Shown here piece by piece: positions 34,717 to 45,106 of a stretch of 64,000 nucleotides of DNA. Below the pieces are notes generated by a model. That model did not search any database, was not told the DNA's origin, and worked only from the letters and a program-made list of their open reading frames with translations. The DNA comes from UBA7803 sp040219935. GTDB taxonomy: Bacteria; Pseudomonadota; Gammaproteobacteria; Pseudomonadales; Azotimanducaceae. Where the stretch lies: the NCBI GenBank assembly GCA_040219935.1, contig JAVJUA010000080.1, positions 1-64,000 on the forward strand, written 5' to 3'. A program made the position numbers and the translations under genes. Positions within the stretch are counted from its first letter, which is position 1, and each line of letters starts with the position of its first letter.

Positions 34717-37431
34717 ATGTCCGACCAGTTTTTCGAGCCCGACGACGACGCCAACGTCCCGCCGGCGGGCGTGATGGACAGACCATCCCAGGGCCGGCAG
34801 CGGCGCGGCAGCGTCGGCGGCGTCAAGACCCCGCCGCACTCCGTGGAAGCGGAGCAGTCCGTGCTCGGCGGCCTGATGCTGAACAACGACGCCTGGTTCA
34901 ACGTCGCCGAGGTCGTCACCGGCCACGACTTCTACCGGCCCGCGCACCAGATCATCTACGAAGCCATGGCCGACCTGTCCGCCGACGACCAGCCGCTCGA
35001 CGTGGTGACGGTCTCAGAGCGGCTGGCATCCAAGGGCCTCATCGACAAGTGCGGCGGGCTCGCCTACCTGGGCGAGCTGGCCGAGAGCACGCCCGGCGCC
35101 AGCAACGTGATGGCCTACGCCCGGATCGTCCGCGAGCACTCGACCCTGCGGCAGCTCATCGCCGCCGCGCAGCGCATCGCCGAGTCCGCCTTCGCGCCCG
35201 ACGGCCGGCCCAGCGACCAGCTGCTCGATCATGCCGAGCAGGAGGTGTTCCGCATCGCCGAGGGCCGGCTCAAGGACGGCGGGCCGCAGAAGCTGCAGCC
35301 GCTGCTGTCCGCGGCGGTGGAACGCATCGAACGGCTGTTCGCCACCCGCAACCCCATCACCGGCGTACCCACCGGGTTCGACGACCTCGACAAGAAGACG
35401 GCCGGGCTGCAGTCGTCCGACCTGATCATCGTCGCCGGACGTCCCTCCATGGGTAAGACCTCGTTCGCCCTGAACCTGGTGGAGCACGCGGTCATGGAGG
35501 GCGACGGCGCGGTGCTGTTCTTCAGCCTGGAGATGCCGGCGGAGCAGCTGGTGATCCGGCTGCTGTCGTCGCTGGGCCGCATCGACCAGTCCCGCATGCG
35601 CACCGGCGAGATGCAGGAGGACGACTGGCCGCGCTTTACCTCGGCGGTCAGCCAGCTCAAGGGACGGCCGCTGTTCATCGACGACACGCCGGCCCTGACC
35701 CCCAACGAGATGCGCAACCGGGCGCGTCGGGTGGCGCGCGAGTCGGGCGGCCTGGCCATGATCGTGGTGGACTACCTGCAGCTCATGCGCGGCAGCGGCC
35801 CGGTGGAGAACCGCACCACCGAGATCTCCGAGATCAGCCGCTCGCTGAAGGCGCTGGCCAAGGAGATGCGCTGCCCGGTGGTGGCCCTGTCGCAGCTCTC
35901 GCGTGCGGTGGAGCAGCGCACCGATAAGCGGCCGGTGATGTCCGATCTCCGGGAGTGTGTGACCGGCGATACGCTGGTCTGCCTGACCGACGGCCGCCGC
36001 GTGCCCGTCGCTGATCTGGTCGGCCGTCAACCCCCGGTGTGGGCGGTTAATGCCGGTCACAAGCTGATGGCAGCGGATGCGCAGGTGGTCTGGCCTGTGG
36101 GGCGCCGCCCGGTCTGGCGTCTGTCTCTGGCCAGCGGCCGGCATCTGCGCGCCACGGCGGAGCATCGGGTGCTCACCGGGCGCGGCTGGATGGCGATGGG
36201 CGCCTTGCAGGCGGGCGACCGGGTCGCCATGAGCCGCTTCGTCCCCGAGCCCGCCCGGCCGGTGCGCTGGGACGACGACGAGTTGGTGCTGCTGGGGCAC
36301 CTGGTGGGCGACGGCAGCTATCTCAAGGGGCAGCCGCTGCGCTACACCACGGCATCCGACGCCAATAGCGCGGTGGTGCGCACGGCGGCCGAGCGTCGCT
36401 TCGGCGTGCGGGTCAACCGCCATGCCGGGCGGGGGCTTTGGCATCAGCTGGTGTTCAGCGGCAATGGCAACCGCTGGCGGCCGGCAGGCATCAACCGCTG
36501 GCTGCGCGATCTCGGCATCTTCGATCAGCGCTCCCACCAGAAGCATCTGCCGGAGGGCGTGTTTTCTCTGCCCGACGAGCAGATCGGGCTGCTGCTGCGT
36601 CACCTCTGGGCGACGGATGGGGCCATTCACGTTCGCGCCCAGGGCGGCTCGAGCCGCGTCTACTTCAGCACCTGCTCGGAACGTCTGGCCGCCGATGTCA
36701 CCGCGTTGCTGCTGCGCCTGGGCATCGTCGCCCGGCAGCGCGCGCTGGTGCAGCGCGGTGGCCGTCCGGTGCACACCGTCGACGTATCGGGTGGCACGGC
36801 ACAGCTGCAGTTTCTCGATCGGGTCGGCGCTTTCGGCCCGCGTCAGGCGCCCGCCGAAGCGCTTCTCAAGCTGCTGCGGTCGCGAGCCGTGAACACCAAC
36901 GTCGATACCCTGCCGCTCGAGGTGTTCGACCGCGTCCGGCACGCCATGCGCGAGCAGGGCATCTCCCACCGGCGCATGACGGCCATGCGGGGCACGGCCT
37001 ACGGCGGCAGCAGCCACTTCCGGTTTGCGCCGTCTCGGGACATGCTGCTCGACTACGCGCGCCTGCTCGGTGACGACGAGCTGGCACGCTGGGCCGATTC
37101 CGACCTGTTCTGGGATCGGGTGGCGGACGTGGCGCCGGATGGCGAGGCCGAGGTCTTCGACCTGAGCGTGCCGGGTCCGGAGAGCTGGCTGGCGGACGGC
37201 ATCGTCAGCCACAACTCCGGCGCCATCGAGCAGGATGCAGACGTCATCCTGTTCGTGTATCGCGACGAGGTCTACAACTCCGAATCGGCCGAGAAGGGCA
37301 CCGCCGAGATCATCATCGGCAAGCAGCGCAACGGCCCCATCGGCATGGTGCGCCTGGCCTTCATCGGCAACCTCACCAAGTTCGAGAACCTGGCACCCGA
37401 CCGCTACGACCAGTTCGCGCCGTTCGAGTAG
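34717..37431 (+). CDS. dnaB: replicative DNA helicase DnaB, interrupted by an intein
   Basis: 904-residue precursor; removal of the intein (residues 414-833) leaves a 484-residue helicase, near the usual 465-470. N-terminal primase-interaction domain (SVEAEQSVLGGLML) and RecA-like motor: Walker A GRPSMGKTSFA, Walker B MIVVDYLQLM, and after the intein SGAIEQDADVIL, YRDEVY and GKQRNGPIG. ATG at 34717 gives MSDQFFEPDDDANV; upstream in-frame starts from 34591 would add a non-homologous leader. Splicing is presumably essential, since the insertion breaks a conserved motor motif. Followed by radA. Confidence 0.95.
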   Translation: MSDQFFEPDDDANVPPAGVMDRPSQGRQRRGSVGGVKTPPHSVEAEQSVLGGLMLNNDAWFNVAEVVTGHDFYRPAHQIIYEAMADLSADDQPLDVVTVSERLASKGLIDKCGGLAYLGELAESTPGASNVMAYARIVREHSTLRQLIAAAQRIAESAFAPDGRPSDQLLDHAEQEVFRIAEGRLKDGGPQKLQPLLSAAVERIERLFATRNPITGVPTGFDDLDKKTAGLQSSDLIIVAGRPSMGKTSFALNLVEHAVMEGDGAVLFFSLEMPAEQLVIRLLSSLGRIDQSRMRTGEMQEDDWPRFTSAVSQLKGRPLFIDDTPALTPNEMRNRARRVARESGGLAMIVVDYLQLMRGSGPVENRTTEISEISRSLKALAKEMRCPVVALSQLSRAVEQRTDKRPVMSDLRECVTGDTLVCLTDGRRVPVADLVGRQPPVWAVNAGHKLMAADAQVVWPVGRRPVWRLSLASGRHLRATAEHRVLTGRGWMAMGALQAGDRVAMSRFVPEPARPVRWDDDELVLLGHLVGDGSYLKGQPLRYTTASDANSAVVRTAAERRFGVRVNRHAGRGLWHQLVFSGNGNRWRPAGINRWLRDLGIFDQRSHQKHLPEGVFSLPDEQIGLLLRHLWATDGAIHVRAQGGSSRVYFSTCSERLAADVTALLLRLGIVARQRALVQRGGRPVHTVDVSGGTAQLQFLDRVGAFGPRQAPAEALLKLLRSRAVNTNVDTLPLEVFDRVRHAMREQGISHRRMTAMRGTAYGGSSHFRFAPSRDMLLDYARLLGDDELARWADSDLFWDRVADVAPDGEAEVFDLSVPGPESWLADGIVSHNSGAIEQDADVILFVYRDEVYNSESAEKGTAEIIIGKQRNGPIGMVRLAFIGNLTKFENLAPDRYDQFAPFE
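35956..37215 (+). mobile_element. DnaB intein with LAGLIDADG homing endonuclease
   Basis: 420 residues in frame within dnaB, from Cys1 (35956) to Asn420 (ends 37215), followed by Ser+1. Hint motifs: block A CVTGDTLVCLTDG, block B with TAEH (RATAEHRVLTGRGW), block F VFDLSVPGPESWLADG, block G IVSHN then S. Endonuclease blocks: LLGHLVGDGSYLKG and LLRHLWATDGAIHV, two LAGLIDADG-type helices with acidic residues retained. A class 1 intein that should be splicing-competent; the endonuclease looks intact. The host junction is SDLRE/SGAIEQ. Confidence 0.93.
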
Positions 37432-37447
37432 GGAATTCGCTGCAGGC

Positions 37448-38812
37448 ATGGCCAAGAGCAAGAGCAAGACCGCCTACGTCTGCAGCGAGTGCGGCGCCGA
37501 GCACATGAAGTGGCAGGGCCAGTGTTCGGCCTGCGACGCCTGGAACTCCCTGTCCCGGGTCAGCGTCGGGCCGGTGAAGGAGCCGGGGCTCGGCTTTGCC
37601 GGCGCCCGGAGCGAGGTCAAGCGGCTGGCCGAAGTCGAGCCGGACGAAGCGCCGCGGCTGGCCACCGGCTTCTCGGAGCTCGACCGCGTGCTCGGCGGCG
37701 GCCTGGTGGCCGGCAGCGTGGTGCTGATCGGCGGCGACCCCGGCGCCGGCAAGAGCACGCTGCTGCTGCAGGTGTGCACGGGCCTCGCCGCCGGCGTCGA
37801 GGTGCTCTACGTCACCGGCGAGGAGTCGCTGCACCAGCTCGCACTGCGGGCGCGCCGCCTGGGTCTTCCCACGGAGCGGCTGTCGGTGGCCTCGGAGACC
37901 CGCGGCGAGCAGGTGGCCAGGCTGATGGAAACCCATCGCCCCAAGGTGGTGGTGCTCGACTCCATTCAGGTGATGCAGCTCGACTCGGTGGAGAGCACGC
38001 CCGGCAGCGTCACCCAGGTGCGCGAGACCGCCGCCTACTTCACCCGCCTGGCGAAGCAGACGGGTACCGTGGTGATTCTGGTGGGCCACGTCACCAAGGA
38101 GGGCAGCCTGGCGGGACCGAAGGTGCTCGAGCACATGATCGACTGCTTCATGATGCTCGATAGCCCCGCCGGCAGCCGCTACCGCACCCTGCGGGGGGTC
38201 AAGAACCGGTTCGGCGAGGTGAACGAGCTGGGCGTGTTCGCCATGACCGAGCAGGGCATGCGCGAGGTGGCCAACCCGTCGGCCATCTTCCTGCAGCGCG
38301 GCGAGCTCGACTCGCCGGGCAGCGTGGTCACCGTCACCTGGGAAGGCACCCGGCCGCTGCTGGTGGAGCTGCAGGCGCTGGTGGACGGCGTGCAGGGCGG
38401 GCATCCGCGGCGGGTCGCGGTGGGACTCGACCAGCAGCGCCTGGCCATGCATCTGGCCGTGCTGCATCGTCATTGCGGCATCACGTTGGCCGATCAGGAT
38501 GTGTTCGCCAACGTCGTCGGCGGCGTGCGCATCGTCGAGACCGGTGCCGATCTGGCCGCGCTGCTGGCGGTGCTGTCGTCGTTCCGCAACCGCGCGCTGC
38601 CGAAGGACCTGGTGGTGTTCGGCGAGCTCGGCCTGACGGGCGAGGTACGACCGGTGACCAACGGCCAGCAGCGCCTGACCGAGGCCCGCAAGCACGGGTT
38701 CCGCAAGGCCATCGTGCCGTTCGCGAACCGGCCCAAGGACGCCATCGCCGGCATGGCCGTGCATGGCGTGAAGAGCCTGTCCGGCGCCCTCGACGTGCTG
38801 AACACGCTCTAG
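37448..38812 (+). CDS. radA: DNA repair protein RadA
   Basis: 454 aa. N-terminal zinc finger (CSECGAEHMKWQGQCSAC), RecA-like ATPase (Walker A GGDPGAGKST, Walker B VVVLDSI), the KNRFG motif and a C-terminal Lon-like domain. It acts as a branch-migration helicase in recombination. Starts 16 bp after dnaB and is probably cotranscribed; in P. aeruginosa alr, not radA, follows dnaB. Confidence 0.96.
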   Translation: MAKSKSKTAYVCSECGAEHMKWQGQCSACDAWNSLSRVSVGPVKEPGLGFAGARSEVKRLAEVEPDEAPRLATGFSELDRVLGGGLVAGSVVLIGGDPGAGKSTLLLQVCTGLAAGVEVLYVTGEESLHQLALRARRLGLPTERLSVASETRGEQVARLMETHRPKVVVLDSIQVMQLDSVESTPGSVTQVRETAAYFTRLAKQTGTVVILVGHVTKEGSLAGPKVLEHMIDCFMMLDSPAGSRYRTLRGVKNRFGEVNELGVFAMTEQGMREVANPSAIFLQRGELDSPGSVVTVTWEGTRPLLVELQALVDGVQGGHPRRVAVGLDQQRLAMHLAVLHRHCGITLADQDVFANVVGGVRIVETGADLAALLAVLSSFRNRALPKDLVVFGELGLTGEVRPVTNGQQRLTEARKHGFRKAIVPFANRPKDAIAGMAVHGVKSLSGALDVLNTL

Positions 38813-38850
38813 GCCCTACCATGTCGCGACGTTTGTCTGAGGAGTAGCCG

Positions 38851-39615
38851 ATGAATGCGCTGATCGATCTGGCCGGTTCGCTGGCCACCACCGCGCTGCG
38901 GGCCGGCATGGGCACCATGGCGAGCCCGGCCGCCCACCGCCCCACCTGGCTGTTCGAGCTCTACGAGTTCGAGGGCTGCCCCTACTGCCGGCTGGTGCGC
39001 GAGGCGCTCACCGAGCTGGACCTCGATGCCCTGATCTACCCGTGTCCCAAGGACGGCACCCGCTACCGCCCGCGGGCGGCGGAGCTGGGCGGCAAGATGC
39101 AGTTTCCGTTCTTCGTCGATCCGGGCGCGGGCGTGCAGCTCTACGAGTCGGCCGACATCGTCCGCTACCTGTTCGAGACCTACGGCGGGCGCGACCTGCC
39201 CTGGCACTGGCGGGCTACGGCCCTGCAGCAGGCGGGCTCGGCCATCGCCGGCCTGCCGCGCGCCTGGGCCGGGGTGCGGGTGGCGCCCTCGCAACCGCCG
39301 CAACAGCCGCTCGAGCTCTACAGCTTCGAGGCCAGCCCGTTCGCGCGCCTGGTGCGCGAGCGGCTGTGCGAGCTCGAGATCGCCTACGTGCTGCGCTCGG
39401 TGGGCCGCAGCAGCCCCGGCGACTGGGTCGTGCCCGCCGTCCGCGAGGCGATGCGCTGGACCTACGAGCCGGAGACGGTGAACCGCAAGGCGCTGCTGGC
39501 GCGGGCGGGGCGGGTGTCCATCCCCTACCTGGTCGACCCCAACACGGGTGTGGAGATGGCGGAGTCGGCGGACATTCTGGCCTACCTCGACCGCTATCGC
39601 GCTGCGGCTTCCTGA
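38851..39615 (+). CDS. tandem GST N-terminal (glutaredoxin-like) domain protein
   Basis: 254 aa with two thioredoxin-fold GST_N repeats, about 35-115 (ELYEFEGCPYCRLVREAL) and about 150-250 (ELYSFEASPFARLVRERL). The first keeps a CPYC redox motif; in the second it is SPFA, so only one domain can use thiols. Each ends in a Glu-Ser-Ala-Asp-Ile glutathione-binding stretch (YESADIVRYL, AESADILAYL). There is no C-terminal helical GST domain. Redox role inferred; substrate unknown. The last 22 bp overlap the convergent kinase gene. Confidence 0.8.
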   Translation: MNALIDLAGSLATTALRAGMGTMASPAAHRPTWLFELYEFEGCPYCRLVREALTELDLDALIYPCPKDGTRYRPRAAELGGKMQFPFFVDPGAGVQLYESADIVRYLFETYGGRDLPWHWRATALQQAGSAIAGLPRAWAGVRVAPSQPPQQPLELYSFEASPFARLVRERLCELEIAYVLRSVGRSSPGDWVVPAVREAMRWTYEPETVNRKALLARAGRVSIPYLVDPNTGVEMAESADILAYLDRYRAAAS

Positions 39616-42140
39616 AGCACGCGGCGGACCATGGCCGCCAGGGTCTGCTGGCGGTACGGCTTGGGCAGCAGGTGCATGCCGGTCGGCAGCTCGCCGCCCC
39701 CCAGCGCGTCGTCGCTGTAGCCCGAGGTGAGCAGCACCGGCAGGTCCGGGTACGCGGCGCGCACCGCGTTGGCGAGGTCGAGGCCGCTCTGCCCGCCGGG
39801 CATCACCACGTCGGTGAACAGCAGATCGATCGGGCCGGTGCGCTTCAGCAGCGCCAGCGCCTCGGCGGCGTCGGCCGCGCCGATCACCCGATAGCCCAGG
39901 CGCTGGAGCTGGCGCAGGGCGAATGCCCGCACCAGCTCGTCGTCTTCCACCACCAGAACGGTCGCGTCCTCGGCTGCGGTGTCGGCCGGAGCATCCGGGT
40001 GCGCCACTGGGGCGCTCTGGGCCGCCGCTCGCGGCAGGAACAGCGTGACCGTCGTGCCCTGGTCCGGCGCCGAGTCGATCTCGACATGGCCCCGTGACTG
40101 CTTGGCGAAGCCGTAGACCATGGACAGACCGAGGCCGCTGCCCTTGCCCACGTCCTTGGTGGTGAAGAACGGCTCGAACGCCTGACGGGCTACTTCGTCC
40201 TCCATGCCTGTGCCGGTGTCGGCCACGGTCAGCCGCACGTAGTCGCCGGGTGCCAACTCCGGATGCGCCTGGCTTGCCGCAGAGAAGGGCTCCGTGCGCA
40301 GGGTCAGCGTGCCGCCGCGGGGCATGGCGTCGCGCGCGTTCAGGCACAGGTTCATGACCGCGTTCTCGAGCTGGCCCGCGTCCACCCAGGCGGGCCAGAG
40401 ATCGGCGGCGAGCTCGGTGACCACGTGGACCGGCTCCCCCAGGGTGCGATTCAGCAGCGGCACCATGTCACCAATCAGGGCGTTGACGTCCACGGCGCTG
40501 GCTTCGAGCTGCTGGCGCCGGGAGAACGCCAGCAGGCGCTGGGTCAGATCGCCGCCGCGCAGCGCGGCGTCCCGCACCAGCTCGGCCTGCTCGCGCAGCC
40601 GCGGCTCGCTGCCGAGCTGGTCCACCAACAGGTCGGCATTGCCAATGATGACGGTGAGCAGGTTGTTGAAATCGTGGGCCACGCCGCCGGTGAGCTGGCC
40701 CACGGCTTCGAGGCGCTGGGTCTGGCGCACCCGCTCCTCGAGGGTGCGCTGCTCGGTCACGTCCTGGCATACGGCCGTCATCCAGACGCCGTCGCTGTCC
40801 GTCTGCGGCGCCGCGCTGCCGTGGGCGGAGAGGTAACGGTGACCGCCATCGGCGCCGGCTACGCGAAACACGACCTGAAACGGCGCCGCCCCTTCCACGG
40901 CCGAGGTCAGCGCGGCTGCCAGGTCCCCACGGTCGTCCGCGTGGGCCGCCACCAGCAGCGCGTCGGCGCTGGGTGTGACCTCGGCGGCGTCCAGGCCGAG
41001 CAGGTCGAACAGCTCGTCCGACCAGACCATGGCGCGATCGTTGCGACGGATGCGCCAGTAGCCGAGACGGGCCAGCTTGCAGGCCACGGCGATGTCCTGC
41101 GCGTTGCGCGCCAGGGTGTCGGCCATGGTGTTGAGGGATCCGAGCAGGTCGGCCACTTCCTGGTTCGGCGCATGTGGCTCGAGGCGGTGCGAGAAGTCGC
41201 CGTCGGCGACCCGGCCGGCGAAGCGTTGGGCCCGGGACAGCGGCTCCAGCAGGTGGCGGCGTGCCAGCAGGCCGGTCAGCAACAGCAGCGCCAGGCCGCC
41301 GATGCCGATGCTGACGCCCTGAAGCGCCGTCACCCGCAGCGCCAGCGCTGTGAGCGCGCGTTCCGGCATGCCCGAATAGACGAAGAAGCGCTGCCCGGCT
41401 GCCTCGATCCAGCGCCCGTAGAAGCGGCGCTGGACGCCGTCGTCCGACAGCCAGGAGAGCTGGCCGCCGCCTTGTCGGACCATCGCCCGGGCATCGTCGC
41501 CCTCGATCTCGCGTCCGACCCAGGCGCTGTGGTTGGGAATTCGGGCGAGGATGCGCAGCCGGTCGTCCAGCACGCCGACGATGGCGCTGCTGGACAGGCC
41601 CGCCGAGGTGATGAACGTGCTCAGCCAGTCGAGCCTGAGCCCGGCCCCGACAACGTAGCCGACGTCTTCATCCGCGGTCGAGAACGGCGCTGCGACGACG
41701 ATGTTGTACTCGCCGCTGGCCCGGCTGCGTTGCAGACCGCCGGCGCTGAGCTGCCGGCGCTGCATCACCGCCTGAAACCACGGCCGGTCGCCGACCTCGA
41801 TGCCGTCGGTGGCTGGGGAGCTGCATAGCAGCCGACCGCTGGCATCGCCCACGGCGATGACGTTGTAGCGAGGATGCGCGGCGTGAATGCGGCCCAGGGT
41901 AGTGGCGCAGTCCAGCTCGTCGGTCCAGACCGACCCGAGCAGCAGCGCCAGCTCGCCGGCGGCTCCGACGGCGCGCTGCAGTTGCTCGGCCATGTCGTCG
42001 GTCACCGACGTCAGGTGGCGGGTGAGCTCCCGCTCGCTGTGATCGCGGATCTGGAAGAAGACCAGGACCAGCAGCGCGACCAGGGGTACCAGGGCCAGCA
42101 GCACCAGCACGGTCAGATGATGCTTGAGTGACCAACGCAT
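39594..42140 (-). CDS. hybrid sensor histidine kinase with receiver domain
   Basis: 848 aa. A membrane segment (about 9-28), a periplasmic Cache-like sensor (about 30-265), a second membrane segment (about 278-295), HAMP (about 295-350), PAS (about 360-475), HisKA with phospho-acceptor GGVAHDFNNLL, HATPase (NLCLNARDAMP, DTGTGM, GKGSGLGLS) and a C-terminal receiver with acceptor Asp in LFTDVVMPG. No output domain and no neighbouring regulator, so the partner is unknown. It follows the diguanylate cyclase gene by 56 bp on the same strand. Confidence 0.9.
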   Translation of the reverse strand: MRWSLKHHLTVLVLLALVPLVALLVLVFFQIRDHSERELTRHLTSVTDDMAEQLQRAVGAAGELALLLGSVWTDELDCATTLGRIHAAHPRYNVIAVGDASGRLLCSSPATDGIEVGDRPWFQAVMQRRQLSAGGLQRSRASGEYNIVVAAPFSTADEDVGYVVGAGLRLDWLSTFITSAGLSSSAIVGVLDDRLRILARIPNHSAWVGREIEGDDARAMVRQGGGQLSWLSDDGVQRRFYGRWIEAAGQRFFVYSGMPERALTALALRVTALQGVSIGIGGLALLLLTGLLARRHLLEPLSRAQRFAGRVADGDFSHRLEPHAPNQEVADLLGSLNTMADTLARNAQDIAVACKLARLGYWRIRRNDRAMVWSDELFDLLGLDAAEVTPSADALLVAAHADDRGDLAAALTSAVEGAAPFQVVFRVAGADGGHRYLSAHGSAAPQTDSDGVWMTAVCQDVTEQRTLEERVRQTQRLEAVGQLTGGVAHDFNNLLTVIIGNADLLVDQLGSEPRLREQAELVRDAALRGGDLTQRLLAFSRRQQLEASAVDVNALIGDMVPLLNRTLGEPVHVVTELAADLWPAWVDAGQLENAVMNLCLNARDAMPRGGTLTLRTEPFSAASQAHPELAPGDYVRLTVADTGTGMEDEVARQAFEPFFTTKDVGKGSGLGLSMVYGFAKQSRGHVEIDSAPDQGTTVTLFLPRAAAQSAPVAHPDAPADTAAEDATVLVVEDDELVRAFALRQLQRLGYRVIGAADAAEALALLKRTGPIDLLFTDVVMPGGQSGLDLANAVRAAYPDLPVLLTSGYSDDALGGGELPTGMHLLPKPYRQQTLAAMVRRVLQEAAAR

Positions 42141-42196
42141 GCGTGACGGCGTCTCGAATTGGAAGTGGCGCGGATGATAGCGTAGCTGGAAACCGA

Positions 42197-43303
42197 TCAG
42201 GCGGCCGTCACGATCCGGTCGCGGCCGGCGCGCTTGCCGTCGTAGAGGGCTGCGTCGGCGCGGGCCAGCGTCTCCTCCAGTCGCTCGCCAGGTCGTATCT
42301 CGGCGACGCCGAAGGTGGCGGTCAGCTGCCAGTGGTTGGGCAGCTCGTCCACCCGCGCATCGGCCAGCGTGCTGCGCATGCGCTCGGCCATGGACCGGCC
42401 GCCGGCGAGGTCGGTGTCCGGCAGGATCGCCAGAAACTCCTCGCCGCCGAACCGACCCAGGCAGTCGCTTTCGCGCAGCGCCGACTGCATGCGCCCGGCG
42501 GCCGCCTCCAGCACCGCGTCACCGACCGCGTGGCCCAGATTGTCGTTGATGCGCTTGAACTCATCGAGATCGATCAGGCACACGGTGACGCTGCGCGGCT
42601 GCTGCTGGCGGCGGGTTCGGGCGATCTCGGCGGACAGCCGCTGCAGCAGGTAGCGGCGGTTGGGCAGGTGGGTGAGCATGTCCTGGGTGGCGAGGGTGTG
42701 CAGCGCTTCGTTGCGCGCGCGCAGCGACAGGCGAAGCTCGGAGACGAAGCCGCCGATCCAGGAGAGCTGGGCGATCACGACCACCAGGCCGAGCAGCCAC
42801 AAGCCGTCGAAGACGGGTACCAGATCTTCGGGCCGCCGCCAGGCGATCACGGCGAGCACCGACAGGTACACGGCGATGGTGAGGATCGACATGATCAGCA
42901 TGCGGCGGCGGTCCAGCGCCAGCAGGCCGTACAGCAGGGTGACGATGGAAAGGAAGACGGCGATGCCCCTTGCCATCGGCTCGTCGAGTTCGTAAAGCAC
43001 GTAGGCCCAGGGAATCAGCGCCGACGTCATCTGCGGCAGGGTCAGGGCGGGGTCGCGCAGGCGCCGGTTGGCGCCGCTGGCAATGATGGCCAGGAAGGTG
43101 AGCGTCAGCACCGCCACCAGCGCCGGATAGATGATCAGCGCCCGGGTCGGCAGGAAGCCGAGGGCATAGGCCACCAGGATGGTGAGGTAACTGGCGGCGT
43201 ACGACAGCATCGCCCAGATGACCCGTCGCCGCCGCACCCGCTGCTTGTCGCCGCTCGCGTTGGCAGACGCGCTGTCGCCTTCGAGCCTGACCTCGTCGAT
43301 CAA
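42197..43303 (-). CDS. membrane diguanylate cyclase (GGDEF)
   Basis: 368 aa. Five to six membrane segments (about 30-190), then a short coiled region and a GGDEF domain with intact GGEEF, so it should make c-di-GMP. RESD five residues before GGEEF is a product-inhibition I-site (RxxD). Input signal unknown. It is the only catalytically complete c-di-GMP synthase in the window, while the FimX-like and PilZ-like proteins near 2-6 kb are probable receptors. Confidence 0.93.
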   Translation of the reverse strand: MIDEVRLEGDSASANASGDKQRVRRRRVIWAMLSYAASYLTILVAYALGFLPTRALIIYPALVAVLTLTFLAIIASGANRRLRDPALTLPQMTSALIPWAYVLYELDEPMARGIAVFLSIVTLLYGLLALDRRRMLIMSILTIAVYLSVLAVIAWRRPEDLVPVFDGLWLLGLVVVIAQLSWIGGFVSELRLSLRARNEALHTLATQDMLTHLPNRRYLLQRLSAEIARTRRQQQPRSVTVCLIDLDEFKRINDNLGHAVGDAVLEAAAGRMQSALRESDCLGRFGGEEFLAILPDTDLAGGRSMAERMRSTLADARVDELPNHWQLTATFGVAEIRPGERLEETLARADAALYDGKRAGRDRIVTAA

Positions 43304-43385
43304 TGCGTTCCCTTCCCTGCGTCGCCTGGCCCCCCCGGCCGGCGGGCAGATTCTAGAGGCGACGGCGCATCAATGACAGGTGGGA

Positions 43386-45065
<1,680 letters not shown>

Positions 45066-45106
45066 GCGTCAGGCCCTCGCGGTCGGTCGTTTTCGGGACG
45101 CGCACG

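Noticed and set aside
35956..37215. Two separate dnaB fragments or a frameshift
   Set aside because: The frame is continuous, both junctions carry canonical splice residues, and the insert has intein and endonuclease motifs.
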